Of a stretch of DNA of 58,422 nucleotides, positions 8,800 through 17,724 are shown piece after piece. The DNA is taken from contig CAZQKW010000023.1 in assembly GCA_964594075.1 (NCBI GenBank), forward strand, positions 1 through 58,422. Reading direction: 5' to 3'. The notes under the pieces were generated by a model, which worked only from the letters and a program-made list of their open reading frames with translations, did not search any database and was not told the DNA's origin. This stretch comes from CAZQKW01 sp964594075. GTDB lineage: Bacteria; Desulfobacterota; WTBG01; CAIYCZ01. Position 1 is the stretch's first letter, and each line of letters opens with the position of its first letter. A program made the position numbers and the translations under genes.

Positions 8800-10095
8800 T
8801 TATTCTAAAAATGTCACATCCAGATAATGCGTGGAGCAGGAGATGCAGGGATCATAGGCGCGCACTAACATTTCCAAGTTAAGGCGAATTTCATCAGGGG
8901 ATTTGTCCAGGATCATCGGCAGATATTTTTCCATATCCTTCTGAATATTCGCATGGTTCTGGTTCGTGGGGATAATGCAATTGGCCGCAACAATCTCGCC
9001 GCGGTCATTATAGGTGTAATCATGAAACAGTATGCCGCGCGGCACTTCAACAATTCCCACGCCGCGGCCGGCCTGCGGCTGGATCTCAGCAGCCTCTTCA
9101 ACCAGTCCCCGTTTGAGGATAATGTCAATAAGCGCGATGGCGTTTTCCAGCGAATCCACGATCTCAACCACCTGGGCGACCGAAATCATGAACGGGTTAT
9201 GGCAGGGTGCTTTCAAATTAAGCGCCGCCGCCGCTTTCTTGGCTTGCGGATGCAACGTCGCATGATTGATATTAAACCGCGCCAGCGCGCCGACCATAAA
9301 AGATTCTCTTTTGTGCTTGGTGTATTTTGCCGTTGACTGGGGCACAATGTATTCATTGGTGACCGTCAGGTAATCCTCGTCCTTGAACGTCCCGGCGTCA
9401 GACGAACAGAGTGTGCCTTCATAAAGTGGATATTCATTTTTGGCAAACAGGGCGACATACTCTGTCTCACGCTCAAACGCCGGAATCTTAAGCGAGGCAA
9501 ACAACTCAACCGTCTTATCCATGTCGGGCCGCGCCGCTTCAAGCCGGGCGCGCATCTGCTCCAATTCTGAAATCTTGGGCAGGCAGGAAAATCCGCCCAC
9601 CTTGCAGCGGATGGGGTGCACTGTCCGTCCGCCGACAACATCGCAGAGGTCATTTGCCAGTTTTTTAAGCGTGAGCGCCCGCACCACGACATCCTTGTGG
9701 GTCTTGACCAGCGGGAACACGCTGCCCACGCCAAAAAAATCGGGGGCAACCAGAAAATAAGTATGCAGCACATGACTCTGCATATTTTCTCCGTGCAGCA
9801 GCAGCTTTCTCAATAACCGCGTCTGCTCGGATATTTTAACCCCCATCGCCGCTTCTGTAGCTTTAAGCGATGCCATCTGATGGCCGATTGAACAGATGCC
9901 GCAGATGCGCGAGGTGATGTGATTTATTTCCTGATACGGCCGTCCCCGCAAAAAAGCCTCAAAAAAACGGGGCGCTTCCACGACATGCCATGTGCACTTT
10001 TCAATTTTCCCGTTTTTCAGGTTAACCTCAATATTGCCATGCCCTTCTACGCGGGTCACATGATGAACGTCTATAGTAAGATTCTGGCTACTCAT
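8800..10095 (-). CDS. hydA: [NiFe] hydrogenase large (alpha) subunit, sulfhydrogenase type
   Basis: 431 residues from the ATG at 10095, which has a GGAGGA site and overlaps the end of hydD by eight bases; a GTG-like start at 10116 is less likely. It carries the Ni-Fe active site. The proximal motif is RICGICSIGH (Cys65, Cys68) and the distal motif is DPCISCSTH (Cys417, Cys420, His423). The eight residues after that His are a short tail of the kind removed by a maturation endopeptidase. No protease or hyp gene is present here, so maturation genes must be elsewhere. With HydB, HydG and HydD it forms a cytoplasmic heterotetramer that couples H2 oxidation or evolution, and possibly S0 reduction, to NAD(P)(H). 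The symbol follows Pyrococcus hydBGDA. Confidence 0.93.
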   Translation of the reverse strand: MSSQNLTIDVHHVTRVEGHGNIEVNLKNGKIEKCTWHVVEAPRFFEAFLRGRPYQEINHITSRICGICSIGHQMASLKATEAAMGVKISEQTRLLRKLLLHGENMQSHVLHTYFLVAPDFFGVGSVFPLVKTHKDVVVRALTLKKLANDLCDVVGGRTVHPIRCKVGGFSCLPKISELEQMRARLEAARPDMDKTVELFASLKIPAFERETEYVALFAKNEYPLYEGTLCSSDAGTFKDEDYLTVTNEYIVPQSTAKYTKHKRESFMVGALARFNINHATLHPQAKKAAAALNLKAPCHNPFMISVAQVVEIVDSLENAIALIDIILKRGLVEEAAEIQPQAGRGVGIVEVPRGILFHDYTYNDRGEIVAANCIIPTNQNHANIQKDMEKYLPMILDKSPDEIRLNLEMLVRAYDPCISCSTHYLDVTFLE

Positions 10096-10828
10096 TACTG
10101 TCCTCCGTATACGCATTGAATAAACGGTACTCCTTCATGATCATCTCCGGAGTGAGACCGTATTTTTTCATAATGTCTGTCTGCGCGTTTTTATTGGGAT
10201 CGCTGATAAATCCGCGGCACCCCGCACACGCGTCAACATTGCTCGGACACCAGGCGCCGCATCCCGCACGCGTGACCGGCCCCAGGCACTTTTGACCCAG
10301 CTCGTACACGCACACATTATCCTTCAGCTTGCACTCAACACAGACCGGATAATCGGGGATTTCCGGCTGTTTGCCGAGCAACAGCGCCTGCACCACCCGC
10401 ACAAACTCCTCCTTGTGAATCGGGCAGCCGGGAATGTGGTAGTCCACTTTTACCACCGCATGGATAGGCCGCGCCGGAAATGTTTCAAACAGATGTGCCT
10501 TATCGCCATAGACAATGTTTTTTACGGTATCCATGCCCATTTTATTTTTTAAGGCATTGAGCCCCGCAGATGAGGCACAGGCGCCCAGTGCTACCAGTAT
10601 TTTGGCATGATCCCGTATTTTCTGCAAGCGGGGAATGTCCGATTCCCGGGTGATGGTGCCCTCGACAAATGCAATATCATAGTCGTCAGCCGCATCAGTC
10701 ATGGCTTCGCGAAAATTGACAATGTCCACCAGTTCAATCAGCGTCGGTATTTCCATCTCAAGATTAATTACCTGGAGCTGGCAGCCCTCGCAACTGGCAA
10801 AATCAAAAAAAGCAATTTTAGGTTTCAT
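10088..10828 (-). CDS. hydD: [NiFe] hydrogenase small (delta) subunit
   Basis: 246 residues. It carries the proximal [4Fe-4S] cluster ligands CEGCQ (Cys13, Cys16), a Cys in LGACAS (about 83) and GCP (about 135). More Cys groups follow in the C-terminal third (CVECKLKDNVC, GCGAWC, CAGC), enough for two further clusters that wire the active site to HydG. There is no Tat signal, so the enzyme is cytoplasmic. The start lies one base after the hydG stop, with GGAGG inside the end of hydG. The stop is inside hydA. Gene order B-G-D-A is that of archaeal and bacterial group 3b enzymes. Confidence 0.93.
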   Translation of the reverse strand: MKPKIAFFDFASCEGCQLQVINLEMEIPTLIELVDIVNFREAMTDAADDYDIAFVEGTITRESDIPRLQKIRDHAKILVALGACASSAGLNALKNKMGMDTVKNIVYGDKAHLFETFPARPIHAVVKVDYHIPGCPIHKEEFVRVVQALLLGKQPEIPDYPVCVECKLKDNVCVYELGQKCLGPVTRAGCGAWCPSNVDACAGCRGFISDPNKNAQTDIMKKYGLTPEMIMKEYRLFNAYTEDSNE

Positions 10829-10829
10829 G

Positions 10830-11666
10830 TTACAGTGCCTCCTCTTTGTCTTCTATCTGGGGATACGCAAACACCGGGCCGTCCTGGCAGACATAATAAT
10901 TATTAATCTGGCAATGGCCGCACTTCCCCAAACCGCATTTCATACGCCGTTCAAGGGACAGCCAGACGTTGCTTTTGGGCACGTCCTTGACCTTCACCTC
11001 AAGCAACACATATTTATACATGACCGGCGGGCCAACAATGAGCACGGCAGTTTTGCGCGGATCAATGGTGATTTTTTTAAACAGGGTCGTGATGACGCCC
11101 ACATTTCCTTTCCAGCTGTCATCTGCCCGATCAACCGTTTCCAGAAATTCAACATCTTTCCGCCCCGCCCACTCCGCAAGTTCGGACGTAAACAGCCGCT
11201 CTTTGGGCGAGCGCGCGCCGAACAGGATCATGATACGGCCAAACGCTGCGCGATGTTCCAGGCTGTATTTTATGAGTGAACGCAACGGCACCAGCCCAAT
11301 GCCGCCGGCAACAAACAGCAGATCCTTACCCATAAGGGTCTCTACCGGAAAGCCGTTGCCAAACGGTCCGCGAATGCCAATGCGATCGCCGACTTTCAGA
11401 TTGTGCAGCGCCCGGGTGAGATTGCCTGCGGCCCGAATACCCAACTCAAAGGTATTGTCCGGTGAAGGAGGTGATGAAATAGATATGGGCCCCTCGCCGA
11501 TGCCAAACAGCGAGACCTCCACAAATTGACCCGGCACATGGCCGAGGCTCCGGCCGCTGTCAAGGCTGATAAGAAACAGCTTTTCGGTTTCCGTGAGAGG
11601 GGTAATCTTTTGTATAGTTGCCGGTTCCGGCAGGTAGGGAGAACTCAATTTTTCTGCAGCGTGCAT
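10830..11666 (-). CDS. hydG: Hydrogenase gamma subunit, FAD/NAD(P)-binding reductase with 2Fe-2S cluster
   Basis: 278 residues of the ferredoxin-NADP reductase/DHOD-B (PyrK-like) fold. The FAD domain has GPISISSPP (about 59-67). The nucleotide-binding domain has VAGGIGLVPLRS and ILFGARSP. The C-terminal Cys group spaced C-x4-C-x2-C-x7-C (CGLGKCGHC to YYVC) should bind a 2Fe-2S cluster. It is the site where NAD(P)H exchanges electrons with the hydrogenase. Its ATG shares one base with the hydB stop (TAATG), with an AAGGAGG site upstream. Confidence 0.92.
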   Translation of the reverse strand: MHAAEKLSSPYLPEPATIQKITPLTETEKLFLISLDSGRSLGHVPGQFVEVSLFGIGEGPISISSPPSPDNTFELGIRAAGNLTRALHNLKVGDRIGIRGPFGNGFPVETLMGKDLLFVAGGIGLVPLRSLIKYSLEHRAAFGRIMILFGARSPKERLFTSELAEWAGRKDVEFLETVDRADDSWKGNVGVITTLFKKITIDPRKTAVLIVGPPVMYKYVLLEVKVKDVPKSNVWLSLERRMKCGLGKCGHCQINNYYVCQDGPVFAYPQIEDKEEAL

Positions 11667-12694
11667 TAGAGAACCTCCTTCTGTGCGATGGCATTGAATA
11701 CCTCGACCGGATTAATGTCTGCGAGGCAGTGGGTAGTGCAGCGCCCGCACCCCACACATCCCGGTTTGTGGTATTTTTCTATCATATATTTCCCTTTCCG
11801 AAAGAAGCGGTGCCGATTTCGGTTGGCGCGGGACTCGCGAAAAACTTCCCCGGAGGCAACACGGGTAAAATCTTTGAGCAGGCACCCGTCCCACGTGCGA
11901 TAGCGAACCCCACTGGAGAGATCAAGGCTCACTTCGTCTTTCACATCAAAGCAGTAACATGTCGGACACACGAGGTTGCATGAGCCGCATCCCAGGCAGC
12001 GTTTTTCCAGCTCCTCCCACACCGGATGATGCTGGTTTTTTTCCAGCAGCGCCGGCAATTCTTTGACCGGGGCTTCAACCCGGTTTAACGCAAACCGCAC
12101 CTGCGCTTTTTCCTGCTCCCGGTGAAATTGTGCGCGCTGCGCGTCTGTCGGCTGCTTGATATATTTTTGGGGAAGAATTTTTTTCCCAGCCTCCGATCCG
12201 ACGCGGACAAAATAGCCATCTTCTATAGGGGTCAACATCAGGTCAAACCCGCTGTCAACTGTTGCCGTGCCCATACTGCCGCAAAAGGCGTTCAGGGATG
12301 GCTTTAACACATCAACACCGACCAGCAGTGTCCGCGCCCGCTGCTGCAAATAATAGGGGTCAGGCTGGCCATCCTTAAAAACATCATCCAGCAGTGAAAC
12401 CGCATGAATGTCATAGGGGTGAACACCGAAAATAACCCGCTCGGTCGTCTCAGTTTGCGGCGTGCTGCCCTGCCCGCCGGTAAAGGTCACCAGATTCTCA
12501 CGGGGCGGGAAAATAAATTTCTTTGGGGACTGCAACGTCACATCATAATCCAGCACCGCTTCCTCAGGTTTTTCCAGCCGTTCAAAACGGTAGTGTTGAA
12601 GATGCCGCTTGACGCCGATAACTTCCCGGCCGCTGGCAAGAAGTTCCGACAACCACGGCACCATTGCATCTCTGCCTATAACCAGTTCTTCCAT
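11666..12694 (-). CDS. hydB: Hydrogenase beta subunit, two-[4Fe-4S] ferredoxin-like protein
   Basis: 342 residues. A C-terminal region holds two cluster motifs: CLGCGSCNLVCPTC (about 232-245) and CVGCGRCTTHC, the latter followed by LADI instead of the usual Pro. The N-terminal 200 residues match the HydB/sulfite-reductase-subunit-A family. It relays electrons between HydG and HydD and may be the subunit that gives these enzymes their sulfur-reductase activity. It is the first gene of the operon, with a GAAGGGAG site before the ATG. The promoter should lie in the AT-rich 152 bases upstream, but I cannot pick a convincing -35/-10 pair. Confidence 0.9.
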   Translation of the reverse strand: MEELVIGRDAMVPWLSELLASGREVIGVKRHLQHYRFERLEKPEEAVLDYDVTLQSPKKFIFPPRENLVTFTGGQGSTPQTETTERVIFGVHPYDIHAVSLLDDVFKDGQPDPYYLQQRARTLLVGVDVLKPSLNAFCGSMGTATVDSGFDLMLTPIEDGYFVRVGSEAGKKILPQKYIKQPTDAQRAQFHREQEKAQVRFALNRVEAPVKELPALLEKNQHHPVWEELEKRCLGCGSCNLVCPTCYCFDVKDEVSLDLSSGVRYRTWDGCLLKDFTRVASGEVFRESRANRNRHRFFRKGKYMIEKYHKPGCVGCGRCTTHCLADINPVEVFNAIAQKEVL

Positions 12695-12846
12695 ATAACT
12701 CCCTTCATTTCTGTATATGAGCCTCTAATTACCCCGCTGATAGATTAAATGGGAAATTACTACTATCATATATAACAAAAAAATAAAGCAAAAAATGCGT
12801 AACTGGTTCTGAACTACAAAAAAAAAATAGCAATGGTGGGATTTGT

Positions 12847-13386
12847 TCACGAGGAACGCACGCGGTCCAGCATATCAAAAAACGAATTGATGGAAAACCG
12901 GAGCAGGGTTCCGATCTGTATCACTTCATTGCTGCCCCGCACCATGGCATACATGCTCACGCCGGTAGGGGTATTGCTGCCGACATCCAATACGACGGGC
13001 TGATTGTCGTTGCCGCGGTAAAGCGCAATGCTCATCGCGGGTTCGTCAAGTCCAAACTGGCGAAGGTCTTGCGCATCCTCGCTCACCACTTCGATTTGTA
13101 TAAGGCTGGTAATGGTCGAGATAAGGCTTTCAACATTCTCCTGGGTGAGCGCCATCTTTTGGGGGGCAGATAGTTCCCAGCCGTTTGCAGTTTTTAGTAA
13201 TTCAGCCTTTCGCGTGTTTGCCTGCAGGATAATTTTTTGAATCGAGTCCGAAGGAAAGGGAAACACCTTTATCTGCTGCGGAGCCGCGGCCTTTTCAGTT
13301 CGGGGCGCCTTCGCTTCAAACATGACAACATAGCACAGCAGGCCGCAAAAAACTGCTGCCCAGAAGGCGAGTCTTTTTACATTCAT
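12847..13386 (-). CDS. DUF4340-type membrane-anchored protein
   Basis: 179 residues from the ATG at 13386, which overlaps the upstream stop as ATGA; a longer frame from 13464 lacks support. It has a single N-terminal membrane helix (about residues 5-22) and then a periplasmic domain with the beta-rich DUF4340 pattern (IQKIILQANTRKAELLKTANGWEL, read as two short blocks, and FGLDEPAMSIAL). Members normally occur with GldF/GldG-type ABC genes, as here. Full-length DUF4340 proteins are usually 300-450 residues, so this one is short. Function is unknown. Confidence 0.75.
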   Translation of the reverse strand: MNVKRLAFWAAVFCGLLCYVVMFEAKAPRTEKAAAPQQIKVFPFPSDSIQKIILQANTRKAELLKTANGWELSAPQKMALTQENVESLISTITSLIQIEVVSEDAQDLRQFGLDEPAMSIALYRGNDNQPVVLDVGSNTPTGVSMYAMVRGSNEVIQIGTLLRFSINSFFDMLDRVRSS

Positions 13387-14789
13387 CGCCGCATGCGCCT
13401 CCAGAGAACAATGCCCATGCCGATGGCAAAAATCAACAGCGGCTGAATAATGACCGCAGACCATAAAACCAGCCGATTTTCATTTTCCGTGAGAAAAAGC
13501 ATGGAAACCGTTGCCGGTTCTGATTTGGGCCGGATGCTCATCAATTCACCGCGCTCGGCAAGCCAGTTTATGGCGTTGAGGAACAAATCTTTATTGCCCA
13601 GGACCGTAATATAGTTATTGGTGATAAAATCTGAATCGCCCAAAATCGCCAGCCGCATTGTCGGACGCGATGGCGCATCAGTGCCCACCGCCTCGGACGC
13701 AGGCGTGCCAGAGCGCTCAATCGCCACTGCAACCGGCACTGGACCGACCGCATCGGTTTGCCGGTCAAAACGCTGTTTCCCCTCGTACACGCTTTTCGTA
13801 TCTCGTTCTGCCCAGCTTCGGGGGCCGGAAAAAGCGAACACGGAAGCGGTAATGTGTTCCGGTGGGTTGGCGCGGGGAATGACCGGACGGCAGAGCGGAA
13901 AAACAAATCCCTCATTGGAATGCTGGGTTATGGGATGACGCTTCTCAGGAAAAATAAGCGGCGTTATCTCGTCAAGCTCAAACAGTTTGCTTTCCGTGTC
14001 AATAATAATTTCATGCGGCAGATCAACTGCCAGTGTTTTGCAGTATTGTTCCAGCAACGGAAGCGGATAGGGATCAAACAAAAATACCGCCCTGCCGCCC
14101 TGCTGGAGATAGTCTTTGACCAGACTAAGCTCTTTAGGCAAAAAATCCTTCTGCGGACCGGCTACAACAAGAATCAGCGTATCAGCGGGGATTTTTTTTG
14201 CCTGCAGCAGCGAAAGCTCCTCGGCACGATAATTTTCAAGCTCCAGGGCATTTTTTAGACTGCTGCAACTGATTTTATTGTCGTCTCCGCCAAGCGTTTT
14301 CTCTCCGTGTCCGGAAACAAAGCGCACTATTTTTTCGCTGCGGTCGGTCAGGCGTAATACCGCATTGATCACATTCTCTTCAGTAAGGAACCGGACGTTC
14401 TCCCTGCGATTCTGATATTCTGCAACGCCGGAACCATAATCTCTGACTCCCAGCATCTGCGCTTTCGCGGGGTTCTTATCAAGATCAAAAACATGGTAGC
14501 GAAACCGGCTGGTGGTGCGGGAAAATAGCTCTAACAAATCTCTGACGGCACTGCCCTCGCCTTTCTTGTAAAAAACGGTGACTGTGAGGTCGTCGGTGAG
14601 CGTATTGAGAATCTGCACCGACTGGGGTGAAAGCGAGTAGCGCTTCCCTGGCGTCAGATCAAAGCGAGTGCTGTGTCGGTAGGCAATAATGTTAATGAGG
14701 ACTAAGATGCCGCTAAACAGCAGCACCAGCACCACCATTTCCACCCAGCGCAGCACCCCCCATTTTAGAATGCGCGATCCCGGCTTCAT
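13383..14789 (-). CDS. GldG-like ABC-transporter auxiliary protein
   Basis: 468 residues from the ATG at 14789, which forms an ATGA overlap with the permease stop; the frame is open to 14804. One N-terminal transmembrane helix (about 15-38) precedes a large extracytoplasmic IFT52/GldG-type domain (RFDLTPGKRYSLSPQS, then VRFVSGHGEKTL and LILVVAGPQKDFLPKE). A second helix lies at the C-terminus (LVLWSAVIIQPLLIFAIG). In Bacteroidetes GldG acts with GldA and GldF in gliding. In other phyla the same set is a transporter of unknown substrate, which is the safer reading here. Confidence 0.82.
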   Translation of the reverse strand: MKPGSRILKWGVLRWVEMVVLVLLFSGILVLINIIAYRHSTRFDLTPGKRYSLSPQSVQILNTLTDDLTVTVFYKKGEGSAVRDLLELFSRTTSRFRYHVFDLDKNPAKAQMLGVRDYGSGVAEYQNRRENVRFLTEENVINAVLRLTDRSEKIVRFVSGHGEKTLGGDDNKISCSSLKNALELENYRAEELSLLQAKKIPADTLILVVAGPQKDFLPKELSLVKDYLQQGGRAVFLFDPYPLPLLEQYCKTLAVDLPHEIIIDTESKLFELDEITPLIFPEKRHPITQHSNEGFVFPLCRPVIPRANPPEHITASVFAFSGPRSWAERDTKSVYEGKQRFDRQTDAVGPVPVAVAIERSGTPASEAVGTDAPSRPTMRLAILGDSDFITNNYITVLGNKDLFLNAINWLAERGELMSIRPKSEPATVSMLFLTENENRLVLWSAVIIQPLLIFAIGMGIVLWRRMRR

Positions 14790-15526
14790 GCGAGGCCTCT
14801 CCATTTCCGTGATTCCAGGGATCGCATGGTTAAAAACAGAAAAAACCCGATCAGGCTGAGGTAATAGATAATATCTTTGGTGTCAATCACGCCGCGGCTA
14901 AAAGTAAAAAAATGCTCAAACAGAGAAAACTGGTGCAATATGACCATGGCCGTTTCTCCGGCAATCCCTTCATTCCAATCAATAAACCAGAAAAAAACCA
15001 GCACCCCAATAGTGGCAATAGCCGCCACCACTTGGTTTTCGGTAAGCGACGAGATAAAAATACCGCAGGCGATAAAGGAGGCACCCAGCAGGAACAAGCC
15101 CAGATAACCGGCTGCAATCGGGCCAATCTCAACGCGGTACACAATCGCCAGCAGCACGGGATAAAGAAGGGTGAGCACAAGCATGACACAAAATACCGTC
15201 AGACATGCGGTATATTTACCCAAGAGGATTTCGCTGTCGCGAAGCGGATTGGTGGACAGCAATTCTATAGTGCCAAGTTTTTTTTCTTCTGCAAACAGAC
15301 GCATGGTAAGCAGCGGCAGCAGCAGGAGCATAATAAAGCGTATATCCTGAAAGGTATATTGCCAGAGCCCCAGCTTGACATCAGCCCCCACCCACATGAC
15401 AAACATTACCAGGTTGGTATAAAAAAAATAGCCGGAAATCACCAGAAAAACCGCGATGACCACATAGGCAATAAGCGAGGTAAAATATGCCGCAAGTTCC
15501 CGTTTCAATATGGCAAAAGTGTTCAT
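14786..15526 (-). CDS. GldF-like ABC-2 permease
   Basis: 246 residues with about six transmembrane helices and no soluble domain, typical of ABC-2 permeases. The motif RLFAEEKKLGTIELLSTNPL (residues about 81-100) is diagnostic of the GldF/NosY-like group, and EILLGKY follows it. It lies 80 bases downstream of the ATPase gene and overlaps the GldG-like gene by four bases. With those partners it forms an exporter or a mechanically coupled membrane complex; the substrate is unknown. Confidence 0.87.
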   Translation of the reverse strand: MNTFAILKRELAAYFTSLIAYVVIAVFLVISGYFFYTNLVMFVMWVGADVKLGLWQYTFQDIRFIMLLLLPLLTMRLFAEEKKLGTIELLSTNPLRDSEILLGKYTACLTVFCVMLVLTLLYPVLLAIVYRVEIGPIAAGYLGLFLLGASFIACGIFISSLTENQVVAAIATIGVLVFFWFIDWNEGIAGETAMVILHQFSLFEHFFTFSRGVIDTKDIIYYLSLIGFFLFLTMRSLESRKWRGLA

Positions 15527-15550
15527 TCAGGTAACCGACCCTTTATCTCT

Positions 15551-15627
15551 TCACTATTCACTTTTCACTCTTCACTATTCACTCTTCACTCTTCACTATT
15601 CACTATTCACTGTTCACTATTCACTAA
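15551..15627. repeat. 7-bp minisatellite, 11 tandem units (TCACTNT)
   Basis: Eleven consecutive 7-mers read TCACTAT, TCACTTT, TCACTCT, TCACTAT, TCACTCT, TCACTCT, TCACTAT, TCACTAT, TCACTGT, TCACTAT and TCACTAA. The array fills most of the gap between the ATPase and permease genes, and its last three units encode the C-terminus and stop of the ATPase. Because seven is not a multiple of three, the coding strand (AGTGAAT repeats) meets TGA or TAG in every frame. Confidence 0.9.
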
Positions 15628-16578
15628 TTCTGTTTGTTCTTCCCTGGTTACCAGCTTTATAAATATCTCCTCCAGCGTCATGTCCACCGGCCTAATCTCT
15701 TTCAAATCCCAGCCATGTTCATAAATGGCGCGGGCAAGGTCATTCAGGACAAACACGTCTTTTTGTGTTTCTACCTGAAAGCTGGGGACGTCAAACTCGC
15801 TGTCGGTCATTTGCTTTACACTCAAAACCCCTGCAATGCCGCGTATAGTTTCCCCAATCTCTCCAGCCGGCCCGGCAGCCTTTACCAAAACTGTGGGAAC
15901 CTCTTGCAAACGTTTTATCAGATTTTCCGGTGTATCCACTGCGACCAGTTTTCCCTCATGAATAATGATAACGCGGTCGCAGGTCATGCTTACTTCAGGC
16001 AGGATGTGGGTGCTTAAAATAACCGTTTGCTTCCCGCCCAGGCTTTTTATCAGGTTTCTAATCTCAATGATCTGCCGGGGATCAAGGCCAATGGTGGGTT
16101 CATCAAGGATCAGCACTTCCGGATCATTAATCAGCGCCTGGGCAATACCCACGCGCTGCCGGTATCCCTTTGAAAGCTTGCCGATAAGCCGGTGCGCAAC
16201 GTCGCCGATGCCGCAGCGATGTATTACTTCATCAACTGTATGCTTTCTGTTACTGCGCGGAACGCCCTTTACCTCCGCAAAAAATTTGAGATAGGAAAAC
16301 ACCGGCATATCAAAATACAGCGGCACGGTTTCCGGCAGGTATCCAATCCGCCGGCGAACTTCAAGGGGGGCCTTAAGCGTATCATAGCCGCAGATGCGCG
16401 CCGTGCCGCTGGTCTGAGGAAAAAAACAAGTAAGAATGCGCATGGTGGTTGTTTTACCTGAGCCGTTTGGCCCGAGAAATCCCATGATTTCGCCTTTTTT
16501 TACCGAAAACGACACATCAATAATGCCGCGGGCTGGCCCATAAAATTTAGTAAGATGCTCAACTTCAATGGTGTTCAC
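15607..16578 (-). CDS. GldA/CcmA-like ABC transporter ATPase
   Basis: About 323 residues from the GTG at 16578, where the sequence begins like the family (TIEVEHLTKFYG). An ATG at 16641 would add 21 unusual residues and has no better binding site. It has the Walker A motif (GPNGSGKTT), Q-loop, signature LSKGYRQRVGIAQAL, Walker B (VLILDEPTIGLD) and the switch His (LSTHIL). The C-terminal extension (about residues 220-320) is typical of GldA/NatA-type ATPases. It energises the permease downstream. The last codons lie inside the 7-bp tandem repeat, so the length of the C-terminus may vary between strains. Confidence 0.9.
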   Translation of the reverse strand: MNTIEVEHLTKFYGPARGIIDVSFSVKKGEIMGFLGPNGSGKTTTMRILTCFFPQTSGTARICGYDTLKAPLEVRRRIGYLPETVPLYFDMPVFSYLKFFAEVKGVPRSNRKHTVDEVIHRCGIGDVAHRLIGKLSKGYRQRVGIAQALINDPEVLILDEPTIGLDPRQIIEIRNLIKSLGGKQTVILSTHILPEVSMTCDRVIIIHEGKLVAVDTPENLIKRLQEVPTVLVKAAGPAGEIGETIRGIAGVLSVKQMTDSEFDVPSFQVETQKDVFVLNDLARAIYEHGWDLKEIRPVDMTLEEIFIKLVTREEQTELVNSEQ

Positions 16579-16956
16579 TGTTAGACCTGTATAAAAAAAC
16601 TTTTCAGATGTGGTTTTAGGTACAGGCAAACTTTTTAACATCTTCTTGCCAGGGTGTCAATCTCTCAAGCACTAGGACCCTCCCGTACTATTAGGTTGGC
16701 GGGTATAAAAAAGCGTCTGGGGGCTTTCCCATATTATTCTTATTGCGTTTTTAAGGTTCTCATGCGCTGTGCCTGAATTGCGTGGATAAAGTTGTGAGAA
16801 AAACCCTCCCTGCAAGCAGTGCAATGCTTGACGGTAGGATAAAAATTAAGTATTTAGAAGTTTTAAAATCAGAAGTCAGGAGCCGGCAGCCGGAACTCAA
16901 CATAATTGTTTGTGTTATCCTTGTTGTTGACTGCTGCACGGGACGAGGTGCTTTGC
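16579..16956. other. Divergent intergenic region with dispersed repeat copy 2
   Basis: This 378-base gap lies between the minus-strand ABC ATPase and the plus-strand FAH gene and should hold both promoters. The segment 16,708-16,805 shares blocks with the gaps at 4,561 and 19,242 (GCGTCTGGGGG, TTATTGCGTTTTT, GTGCCTGAATT). I see no convincing gene. A frame from 16,782 is without a binding site or homology. Confidence 0.4.
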
Positions 16957-17724
16957 ATGAAATTGGGACGATTTAAAAAAGATGATAAAATTTTCTATGG
17001 GGCTGTTGAAGGCGCCGCTGTTAGGGAAATTGCCGGAGACATCTTCGGCACCTACACTACTCTAAATAAAAAAGTTGCCCTCAAAGAAGTTGAGACGCTG
17101 GCCCCCTGCCTCCCGTCAAAAATTATTGCCATTGGGCTTAATTATCGCTCCCATGCAGAAGAGGTTAAAATGGATGTGCCTGAAGAGCCGATTCTATTCT
17201 TAAAACCATCTACGGCAGTCATCGGCCCGGGGCAGAGCATCCTCTATCCCGCCATGTCAACACGCGTTGATTACGAAGGCGAGCTTGGCGTGGTGATCGG
17301 CAAGCAATGCAGCATGGTGCATGTCGAGCAAACATCTGATTATATCATGGGCTATACCTGCTTCAATGATGTTACCGCCCGCGACCTGCAGAAAAAAGAC
17401 CGGCAGTGGACGCGCGCCAAGGGGTTTGACACCTTTGCCCCCCTGGGACCTTATATTGAGACGGATTTTGATCCTGAAAGAGCCGTCATAGAGACATATG
17501 TGAATGGCGAAAAGAAGCAGTCCGGGACAACCGGCGATCTTATCTTTTCAGTCTTTTTTTTGGTGTCTTTTATTTCGCATGTTATGACCCTTCTGCCGGG
17601 GGATGTCATCGCGACCGGCACCCCGTCCGGCATCGGGCCTATGCAGGTTGGGGATGTGGTTGAGATCAGGATCGAGGGAATTGGAACGCTTTGTAACAAC
17701 GTAACAAATAGGGAGTTGCTATAA
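16957..17724 (+). CDS. Fumarylacetoacetate hydrolase (FAH) family enzyme
   Basis: 255 residues from the ATG at 16957, which has GAGGTG six bases upstream and a normal family N-terminus (MKLGRF); an earlier GTG/ATG frame adds 17 residues of no family likeness. Family marks are IGLNYRSHAEE, FLKPSTAVIGPGQ, the metal-ligand block DYEGELGVVIG, FNDVTARDLQ, and ATGTPSGIGPM near the C-terminus. Such enzymes cleave C-C bonds or decarboxylate/tautomerise beta-keto acids with Mg2+ or Mn2+. Relatives include HpcE-type isomerases, acylpyruvases and oxaloacetate decarboxylases, so the substrate is not assignable. It is a cytoplasmic single gene. Confidence 0.88.
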   Translation: MKLGRFKKDDKIFYGAVEGAAVREIAGDIFGTYTTLNKKVALKEVETLAPCLPSKIIAIGLNYRSHAEEVKMDVPEEPILFLKPSTAVIGPGQSILYPAMSTRVDYEGELGVVIGKQCSMVHVEQTSDYIMGYTCFNDVTARDLQKKDRQWTRAKGFDTFAPLGPYIETDFDPERAVIETYVNGEKKQSGTTGDLIFSVFFLVSFISHVMTLLPGDVIATGTPSGIGPMQVGDVVEIRIEGIGTLCNNVTNRELL

